Shown in pieces: positions 58,533 through 64,000 of a stretch of DNA of 64,000 bases. The stretch's first letter is position 1; every line of letters starts with the position of its first letter. The position numbers were made by a program, and so were the translations under genes. The DNA lies in contig CBFGTC010000001.1 in NCBI GenBank assembly GCA_965651935.1, forward strand, positions 248,001 to 312,000, written 5' to 3'. The notes under the pieces are model-generated. The model saw nothing but the letters and a program-made list of their open reading frames with translations, did not search any database and was not told the DNA's origin. Source of the stretch: JAFEDN01 sp965651935. Its GTDB lineage: Bacteria > Pseudomonadota > Gammaproteobacteria > Coxiellales > Coxiellaceae.

Positions 58533-58992
58533 TTTCAAAACGATTGCTGTGTATGTTCCTCATGCGTTGTAAAACTAGAATCAAGTTAGGAAAATCTTCG
58601 CTGAGTTGACTAAATAATTTAGGGTCATAAACCCATTGAAAATGCGCGCTGGTTAAAATGCTGTAGGCAGCTTGACCCATTTTAATAAAATATTCCACGG
58701 AGACGTGTTTCCGTTCGGCCCTTTCGGGGAATAGTCCGGCTAATAACAGACATTCATCACCCACTCGCCGCATTTTTAAACCACTTTCTCGCCCGAGTGA
58801 ATTGAGTCCCAATAAAAAATCCATGGCTACGACGGCTGAAGATAAGTGCTGATCTGTTGTAAAATGATCCAAGGTGAGAACCAGATAATTTTCTATAATT
58901 TCATTGCAATGATAACCTGCCTGATTCGAGGCTTCGTCTACTAAATTTTGCCAGGCAGCTAGATTTGTTGAGGTGTTAATTTGCAATCTCAT
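58525..58992 (-). CDS. Conserved protein of unknown function (155 residues)
   Basis: I cannot name the family with certainty. The segment GLKMRRVGDECLLLAGLFPERAERKHVSVEYFIKMGQAAYSILTS resembles a gammaproteobacterial conserved hypothetical that I recall having an xVGDxCLLxxGLFPxRAxRRxVxVxYFxxMGxxAY pattern. The protein is soluble and mostly helical. AAGGAAGAG precedes the ATG, and a TATAAT lies about 40 bases upstream. The following 257 bases to hemY are AT-rich with no recognisable feature. Confidence 0.7.
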   Translation of the reverse strand: MRLQINTSTNLAAWQNLVDEASNQAGYHCNEIIENYLVLTLDHFTTDQHLSSAVVAMDFLLGLNSLGRESGLKMRRVGDECLLLAGLFPERAERKHVSVEYFIKMGQAAYSILTSAHFQWVYDPKLFSQLSEDFPNLILVLQRMRNIHSNRFETN

Positions 58993-59249
58993 AACTCTTC
59001 CTTTTTCCTAGTACCTAGGTCTAATTATAGAGCACGGCAGTATAAGTTCTTGAGAATAATTTTTAAAATTCTAAGTTTTTGATTTATTGAATAATTTTAA
59101 TTTAAATGTGTATTTTTAAATCAATCAAAATTGAATATAAATTACAGTTAATCGAATAAATTATTAAAATAAGTGAATTACCAGTTAAAAGTTTTTAAAA
59201 CTCGTTTAAAGTATTTAAATAGACGAACATCGAGATTGCCCCTCTTTTC

Positions 59250-59843
59250 CTAAGGAAGTTGACTCTGCAATTTTGCTAATAAGGGATGATTTGGCGCCAG
59301 AGTTTTCAACTTATTCAAAGTGTCTTCCGCTTTTGCCCATTCTGCCGCTTTAATTTCTAATTTCGCCTGCAAAATTCCCAAGGAAATTTCAGCATTGTGC
59401 TCTGCCATATAAGCCTTGCGTATATAAGCATCGCGGCGCTCACTGCTTTTTTGCTGGTGGGCGGCTAAAGCGGCGCCGATGTAATAGAGTAGCGACTTAT
59501 CCAAATGCAGTGCCGCTTTAACAAAATATTTCTCCGCCATTTCCCATTTTTCTTCAATGAAAACACAAATGGCTAATTCGGCATAATACTGTCCGCGCTT
59601 TAATTTTGCACTGCGTCGACGTATGCTCCAACGCTCAGGCCAATGGCTAACGCCAATGACGAGACGAATTAAAATATACATAACAATAAATAAAACTATA
59701 ATAATTAAAAGCGCGAACCAAACACTGGTCTCTATTTGCCATTGATTAAAACTAATGAGCACTATCCCAGGATCTTGTTTTATTCCCCAGCCAATACCAA
59801 CAGCGAGTAAGAGTAATAAAAGTAAAATAAGTAAGCTACGCAT
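59250..59843 (-). CDS. hemY: Short HemY-like protein
   Basis: The protein has 197 residues. Two membrane helices (LLILLLLLLLAVGIGWGI; SVWFALLIIIVLFIVMYILIRLVIG) and the HemY_N region, followed by TPR-like helices (AEKYFVKAALHLDKSLLYYIGAALAAHQQ...). Position after hemCDX supports the name. E. coli HemY is about 400 residues; this one stops after roughly half, ending LAPNHPLLAKLQSQLP. The downstream 257 bases show no remnant of the missing TPRs in any frame. It is a truncated or naturally minimal form; function in haem synthesis is unclear in any case. Confidence 0.8.
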   Translation of the reverse strand: MRSLLILLLLLLLAVGIGWGIKQDPGIVLISFNQWQIETSVWFALLIIIVLFIVMYILIRLVIGVSHWPERWSIRRRSAKLKRGQYYAELAICVFIEEKWEMAEKYFVKAALHLDKSLLYYIGAALAAHQQKSSERRDAYIRKAYMAEHNAEISLGILQAKLEIKAAEWAKAEDTLNKLKTLAPNHPLLAKLQSQLP

Positions 59844-59845
59844 AG

Positions 59846-60829
59846 TTAAATCTCTATCCCGGGCGACCTCTCCTGAATGTCGGAGCGATCTTTGTTGTCA
59901 GGATTGGGTAGATTGTGGTTTTGTATTGCTTGTTGAACGGCGCGCAATGACGCATCGAGGTTGGGCAGATCGGGTGCGATATTTACCGCAGCCATTTCAG
60001 CAATACGACTTAAAATTTTCTGACGTTCAGCCGTGTCGGGATAATTTTCCTCAAGCCATTTCTGCACTTGGGTTAAGGAATGTTGATATAGATCGGATTT
60101 TTTTTGTAATACTGCCCATTGCGCTTGTGCTAAAGTGAAAGCAATATTTTGTTGTATCCATTGCCGCTGTTCCGGTGGTAGAAGTGTGGGTTGAGTTTTG
60201 CCTTGGTATCGAATGATAAACAAATTTTTTAAATTCCCTAAAAAACTTTGCCAAAACTTTGGCTTTTCGGGTATGGGTAAGCTTGATGAAGTCAGCGGAT
60301 GTGGAATCATACTCAATCGACCAATGGACTCTGACAGAGTTTGTAATTTCAATAAAAGATCAGCAGTATCGATTTGTTTGATATCGCTTAATTGATTTAT
60401 ATCACTCGCTAAAGCTTGTTGTAAAGCCAACAAGCGAGGGTCCGCTAATGCTTGTACTTGATGTTGGGCTAATTGCAGTGATTTGATAGCAGAAAGAGGA
60501 TCTTGATTAATCTGAAGATATAAATTCGCTAAATCCAATAAATAAGCCACTTCATTTAAATTCTCCTGCACCGCATTTTGTTGTTCACTTAAAATAAGGC
60601 GTGACAATTGGTTTTGAAAATTATTTATGCGAGATTGTTGTTGAGTGACTTCAATCTCTAAAGCATTTATTTTTGTCTGTAATTCTTGTTGAGATTGCTG
60701 TTGAAATTGGTGCTGATGTTGTTTCTCTTGGCTTAGTTTTTTCCAAAAATAGTATCCTGCTGTCACTCCAGTTCCAGCCACCACAATAATTAACGTCAGC
60801 AGAATAATAAAATAGCCTTTTTTTATCAT
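59846..60829 (-). CDS. hemX: HemX-like protein (uroporphyrinogen operon membrane protein)
   Basis: The protein has 327 residues. One N-terminal membrane helix (YFIILLTLIIVVAGTGVTAGYYFW) is followed by a long Gln-rich coiled coil (about 35-80). A helical domain contains EVAYLLDLANLYLQINQDPLSAIKSLQLA and WIQQNIAFTLAQAQWAVLQKK. This matches gammaproteobacterial HemX, whose role as a methyltransferase is doubtful. It overlaps hemD by 4 bases, so it is translationally coupled. Confidence 0.88.
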   Translation of the reverse strand: MIKKGYFIILLTLIIVVAGTGVTAGYYFWKKLSQEKQHQHQFQQQSQQELQTKINALEIEVTQQQSRINNFQNQLSRLILSEQQNAVQENLNEVAYLLDLANLYLQINQDPLSAIKSLQLAQHQVQALADPRLLALQQALASDINQLSDIKQIDTADLLLKLQTLSESIGRLSMIPHPLTSSSLPIPEKPKFWQSFLGNLKNLFIIRYQGKTQPTLLPPEQRQWIQQNIAFTLAQAQWAVLQKKSDLYQHSLTQVQKWLEENYPDTAERQKILSRIAEMAAVNIAPDLPNLDASLRAVQQAIQNHNLPNPDNKDRSDIQERSPGIEI

Positions 60830-61590
60830 GTTTTAACCCCTGTATAAATTTGATTGAGGGTTTGAAGGATAGTAGCATCACTAGCGCCACCGGCAAGATA
60901 TATCGTGTTAAATCCTAAGCATTTGGCATAATCTTGCATGGCTTCGTTAATGACTAACAGCGGGATGCCCCACAGCCAATCGTTGTTAATTCCACCCAAA
61001 ATGTGCCACAAATTTTCTAAACTTTCTAAACTGGTGCTGATAATTAAATGGATACCGCTTTGACGCCATTGTGAGATAGCGCTAGAGCCCTCAACTTGAG
61101 GGCATGTGCGCCTATAACAAATTAACTCATCCACTGCCGCACCGCGTTGCACTAAACTCTTTTTAAGTAAAGGACGAGAATTTTCCCCGCAAAAAATAAG
61201 AAATTTTTTCCCCGCAATCCGTTGCAAAATAGGTAAGTCCAAAATCCCTTCGCTTTGATGAATGGTGGGAATCCAATTGACTTGGATATGAAATTCCTGT
61301 AATGCCTTGGCAGTTCCAGGGCCTACGGCGATACAGGGTAATTTCCATGCAGAGCTTAGGAGTACTTGAGCGCAGCGCACGGCATTCGCGCTGACAAAAA
61401 TAGCTAGATCATATTTATCGAATGGTGGTTGACCCGCTGGAGGAGAACAGGAGCTTATGAGGGGTTCAATTTCTATTGTGGGGAATAAAATGCTTTCACC
61501 ACCCGTTTCTTGGATTTGTTGAGCTAAAAAAACAGCTTGATGCAAAGGACGAGTAATAACTATCGTTTTACCGCTTAAAAATTTTGACAT
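60826..61590 (-). CDS. hemD: Uroporphyrinogen-III synthase
   Basis: This 254-residue enzyme cyclises hydroxymethylbilane with inversion of ring D. KTIVITRPLHQAVFLAQQIQETGGESILFPTIEIEPL, LAIFVSANAVRC, CIAVGPGTAKALQE and IISTSLESLENLW are typical, though the family is poorly conserved. It overlaps hemC by 16 bases and hemX by 4; the order hemC-hemD-hemX-hemY is the E. coli one. Confidence 0.93.
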   Translation of the reverse strand: MSKFLSGKTIVITRPLHQAVFLAQQIQETGGESILFPTIEIEPLISSCSPPAGQPPFDKYDLAIFVSANAVRCAQVLLSSAWKLPCIAVGPGTAKALQEFHIQVNWIPTIHQSEGILDLPILQRIAGKKFLIFCGENSRPLLKKSLVQRGAAVDELICYRRTCPQVEGSSAISQWRQSGIHLIISTSLESLENLWHILGGINNDWLWGIPLLVINEAMQDYAKCLGFNTIYLAGGASDATILQTLNQIYTGVKT

Positions 61591-62528
61591 AACTCTTTAG
61601 CGCCTCTTTGCAATAATTGCTCTGCTACTTCTTTTCCTAACTCAGCGGGTTTATTCGCGGATCCCAGCGCCTGTTCTCTGAGTAAAACTTTTCCATCAAG
61701 AGAGCCTACGATGGCTTGCAGTCTGATCATCTCTTGAGCGATAGTGGCATGGGCGCCGATGGGAGTATAACAATCGCCACCTAGATAAAAATTAACGGCG
61801 CGTTCAGCCGTGACGCATTGACGACTTTGCCAATCATCTAAATTTTTTATTAAATCTAAAATCGCAGAATCATCCGCACGACATTCCACGCCGATTGCGC
61901 CTTGGCCGATGGCCGGAATGAATTGTTCAGGTTCCATAAATTGAGTAATACGGCTCGCCAAATTCAAACGCTTTACTCCAGCATAAGCAAGAATAATGGC
62001 ATCAAATTCGCCCTGATCTAATTTTTCAATGCGGGTGCCGACATTACCTCGCAGTGGCATAAATTTTAAATCAGGTCTGAGCGCCAGAAGCTGGGCTTGA
62101 CGCCTGGGGCTGGTGGTTCCCACTAAGGCGCCTGTAGGCAAATTTTGCCACTGCCACTGATTGCGTGAAATAATCACGTCACGGGGGTCTTCGCGTTGGC
62201 AAATCGCTGCCAAAGTTAATCCGGGAGTTTCATTAACAGACATATCTTTTATGGAATGGACTGCAATATCGGCTGTATGGGTCAGCAAAGCGTTTTGCAG
62301 TTCTTTAACAAATAAAGATTTTCCTCCCACTGGTGATAATTTTACATCAGTTTTTTTATCTCCGGCGGTCAATAATCCGACCAGCTCTATCTTTAAGTGC
62401 GGGTTAATCTTCAGTAATTGCTCGCTAACGGCTTGGGTTTGCCAAAGCGCTAAAGGACTTTTGCGTGTGGCGATTCGTAACCGATTCAAGTGGATACTTT
62501 GTTGAGTTGCTGGTCTTTGATTTGCCAT
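61575..62528 (-). CDS. hemC: Porphobilinogen deaminase (hydroxymethylbilane synthase)
   Basis: It polymerises four porphobilinogens on a dipyrromethane cofactor. LRIATRKSPLALWQTQAV, SLFVKELQNALL, DIAVHSIKDM, LVGTTSPRRQAQLLALRPDL, RGNVGTRIEKLDQGEFDAIILAYAGVKRL and FIPAIGQGAIGVE are all present. YLGGDCYTPIGAHA holds the cofactor Cys. The start is uncertain: ATG at 62543 or 62528, or a TTG at 62489 that overlaps the preceding stop as TTGA and gives the usual length. Confidence 0.94.
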   Translation of the reverse strand: MANQRPATQQSIHLNRLRIATRKSPLALWQTQAVSEQLLKINPHLKIELVGLLTAGDKKTDVKLSPVGGKSLFVKELQNALLTHTADIAVHSIKDMSVNETPGLTLAAICQREDPRDVIISRNQWQWQNLPTGALVGTTSPRRQAQLLALRPDLKFMPLRGNVGTRIEKLDQGEFDAIILAYAGVKRLNLASRITQFMEPEQFIPAIGQGAIGVECRADDSAILDLIKNLDDWQSRQCVTAERAVNFYLGGDCYTPIGAHATIAQEMIRLQAIVGSLDGKVLLREQALGSANKPAELGKEVAEQLLQRGAKELCQNF

Positions 62529-63352
62529 ATTGAATTTAACCATTGCTGAAAATGTTTACGGAATATGCGGTCTTCATAAGGGTCACCGATTAAATCAGCG
62601 CTGATAGGCAATAACTCATAATGTAAATGAATTTTTTTAACTTTTCCTTGCAAAAATTCCCAAAAACTTAAATTTTGCGGTTGGTAATGCAGGGTGACAT
62701 TGATAATGCCGCTAAGCTGTTGATGCAACTCCTGGAGCACGAGAGCGGCGCCAGTGGACTTAGGTTTTAATAAATGTTGATAAGGAGATTGTTGTGTTTG
62801 GCGTTTTTTTTCGGTGAAGCGTGTGCCTTCCACGAAATTAACCACGGTGGTTGGAAATTCTTTAAATTTAGCACATGCTTTCCGAGTGGTTTCAATATCG
62901 ACCATCTTTAAGTGGGGATTTTTCCTTACTTCGGCGTGACTATGGCGGGCCATAAAGGGGTATCCCAGGACATAAGTAGCCCAACTGGCAAAAGGCAGAG
63001 TCCAGAGCAGTTCCTTTTTCATAAAGAATTTTAATATGGGAATTTTATGGCGGAAAAAAATCCCTAATACTAAAATATCCATCCAAGTTTGATGGTTGCA
63101 AATTAATAAATACCAACCTTGAGGGTCTAGCGCGGCGCTGCCTTCAAATTGCCATTTGTGGCGGGTGCTCAATTGCAAAATCCAATAATTTAAATCCATC
63201 CACCAGACGGGGATCTTTTGCATCCAAGCCCGGCCTCGTGTCCGGCATTGGCGATGGGGAATGATGCTTATAACTAAAAAAGAAAAAATCACCCACAAGG
63301 CATGGAAGACCATGTTGAAAATAAGCAAAATGATGATAAAAAATGCTCGCAC
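62486..63352 (-). CDS. Lysophospholipid acyltransferase family protein (PlsC/YihG-like)
   Basis: This 288-residue membrane-bound acyltransferase has an N-terminal hydrophobic segment and the catalytic H-x4-D in ICNHQTWMDILVLG. IPILKFFMKKELLWTLPFASWATYVLGYPFMAR follows, and FVEGTRFTEKKR carries the glycerol-phosphate-binding motif. The pattern is closest to the YihG type of 1-acylglycerol-3-phosphate acyltransferase. Its 3' end overlaps hemC. Substrate is inferred from family only. Confidence 0.88.
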   Translation of the reverse strand: MRAFFIIILLIFNMVFHALWVIFSFLVISIIPHRQCRTRGRAWMQKIPVWWMDLNYWILQLSTRHKWQFEGSAALDPQGWYLLICNHQTWMDILVLGIFFRHKIPILKFFMKKELLWTLPFASWATYVLGYPFMARHSHAEVRKNPHLKMVDIETTRKACAKFKEFPTTVVNFVEGTRFTEKKRQTQQSPYQHLLKPKSTGAALVLQELHQQLSGIINVTLHYQPQNLSFWEFLQGKVKKIHLHYELLPISADLIGDPYEDRIFRKHFQQWLNSIWQIKDQQLNKVST

Positions 63353-63360
63353 AACCAGTC

Positions 63361-63891
63361 CTAAAAGCCTGAAGTGCTAGAAGAGGATGGAGGCCGTTTT
63401 AATTTTTCGGCTTGTTCGTATAAATCTTCCTTGTCCTGTTTAATTCGAATAACAAAAGGACAATCTGAAGGATTGGGGGTTTCACAGTTGTAGTAGCCTC
63501 CTAGATTGTCACTCCATTTGCCGCCCGTGGGGGCAAGAGCCAACACATTATAGGCTAATAATATTGGAAAAGACGTAGCCAGCTCACCGCGATAAACGCA
63601 AAAAATTTGACCTACATTAGTGCCACGCCATTGGGCGCCGGAAAATTGAGTGATTTTATCCACGAAAGACATTTCATAACTGCGCCAACCGTGGGGAGAA
63701 GACCAAGTCCGAGTTTCTGGATTTTTGACTAACTCATTGATAGGTGGACAAAAGACAACTCTTTGAGTGGGTTTGGTTTCTTGTGGTTTAGGTGCAGAAG
63801 AGGAACGATCTAAACCGCCATCGCCGTTAGCCAGTGCGGTAATAGTCAATCCCAAAAGGACTAAAAAAAGAGGTTGATGTATTTTCAGCAT
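63361..63891 (-). CDS. Secreted protein of unknown function with paired cysteines
   Basis: The protein has 176 residues. Signal peptide-like MLKIHQPLFLVLLGLTITALANG, then a Pro/Ser linker and a domain with four Cys (VFCPP, IFCVY, YYNCET, SDCPF) that could form disulfides in the periplasm. Conserved-looking WSSPHGWRSYEMSF and FSGAQWRGTNVGQIFCVYRGE suggest a beta-rich fold. No family is recognised with confidence. It ends in a Ser-rich tail. No obvious ribosome-binding sequence precedes the ATG. It is 9 bases upstream of the acyltransferase gene. Confidence 0.6.
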   Translation of the reverse strand: MLKIHQPLFLVLLGLTITALANGDGGLDRSSSAPKPQETKPTQRVVFCPPINELVKNPETRTWSSPHGWRSYEMSFVDKITQFSGAQWRGTNVGQIFCVYRGELATSFPILLAYNVLALAPTGGKWSDNLGGYYNCETPNPSDCPFVIRIKQDKEDLYEQAEKLKRPPSSSSTSGF

Positions 63892-63955
63892 AATAATATA
63901 TTTTACCGGATATTTTTTAAGAAGACCATTAGAATTGACGTGAGTAGGAGGACCG

Positions 63956-64000
63956 GTGGCAACCTATCTTATTGGAGATGTCCAAGGCTGTTATGCTGAA
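63956..64000 (+). CDS. apaH: Diadenosine tetraphosphatase ApaH, N-terminal fragment (cut by window edge)
   Basis: The last 15 codons read V-ATYLIGDVQGCYAE from a GTG at 63956, the ApaH N-terminus with the metal-binding GDVQGC motif of calcineurin-like phosphatases. AGGAGG lies 4 bases before the GTG. ApaH hydrolyses Ap4A symmetrically to two ADP. The rest of the gene is outside the window. Confidence 0.85.
   Translation, partial: MATYLIGDVQGCYAE

Noticed and set aside
62161..62505. 114-residue plus-strand frame antisense to hemC
   Set aside because: hemC is intact on the other strand; no ribosome-binding site or recognisable motif.
1..64000. CRISPR arrays, insertion sequences, integrases, toxin-antitoxin pairs, rRNA
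   Set aside because: No regularly spaced repeats, transposase or integrase motifs, TA-type gene pairs or rRNA segments were seen in either strand.

Overview
The window looks like a chromosomal segment of a gammaproteobacterium, most likely of the order Legionellales (Coxiellaceae/Rickettsiella/Aquicella/Legionella neighbourhood). That placement is inference. It rests on moderate AT-richness by eye, the gammaproteobacterial order rpmH-rnpA-yidD-yidC-mnmE and rsmG-parA-parB-atpIBEFHAGDC-glmU, the hemC-hemD-hemX-hemY order, a cystathionine beta-synthase/gamma-lyase pair, and several lineage-specific or effector-like proteins. No rRNA, IS element, prophage or CRISPR array was seen. One tRNA (Arg, anticodon CCG) is present.

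Region 1-6.1 kb holds a 5' fragment of thioredoxin and yggS-proC on the minus strand. A zone of very small genes and hairpins follows, then yqgE-ruvX-pyrB and an orphan ParB paralogue. Region 6.2-13 kb is a compact operon for almost the whole shikimate pathway: aroA, shikimate kinase, DAHP synthase, aroB, aroC and a fused aroD-aroE. Region 13-17.9 kb is a biotin locus in the E. coli layout, with bioBFCD divergent from bioA. The bioB promoter overlaps a candidate BirA operator.

Region 18-24.3 kb has dacB (PBP4) behind a structured leader and a UspA protein. A DnaA-box cluster with AT-rich flanks follows, then the origin-proximal rpmH-rnpA-yidD-yidC-mnmE string. dnaA and dnaN are not beside it. 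At 24.4-28.8 kb a more AT-rich three-gene block (FAD oxidoreductase with a long C-terminal tail, two-PAS histidine kinase, unusual response regulator) sits where mnmG is normally found. mnmG itself is at 55.5 kb. After a WaaE-like glycosyltransferase the conserved order resumes with rsmG, parA and parB, and then, beyond a tyrosine-rich lipoprotein and a Nudix hydrolase, the complete F1Fo ATP synthase operon and glmU-rsmE (33.8-42.8 kb).

Region 42.8-53 kb is mixed: small membrane and soluble proteins, an SLT-like lipoprotein, the transsulfuration enzymes CGL and CBS on either side of an ABC exporter, an unknown helical protein and a LysR regulator, then ubiK, comM and ddl. Region 53-64 kb holds tRNA-Arg, ubiB, mnmG, a GT87-type membrane glycosyltransferase, the minus-strand tetrapyrrole operon hemC-hemD-hemX-(short)hemY behind an acyltransferase and a secreted protein, and the first codons of apaH.

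The items most worth a second look are the FAD/kinase/response-regulator block, the AroDE fusion, the mutually exclusive hairpins before dacB, a 17-residue Gly/Lys peptide gene with flanking hairpins, a 40-bp repeat found upstream of both yggS and ubiB, the ParB paralogue lacking the ParA-contact N-terminus, a three-hairpin RNA candidate after parB, and the tyrosine-rich lipoprotein. All identifications come from reading the sequence; no database search was possible.
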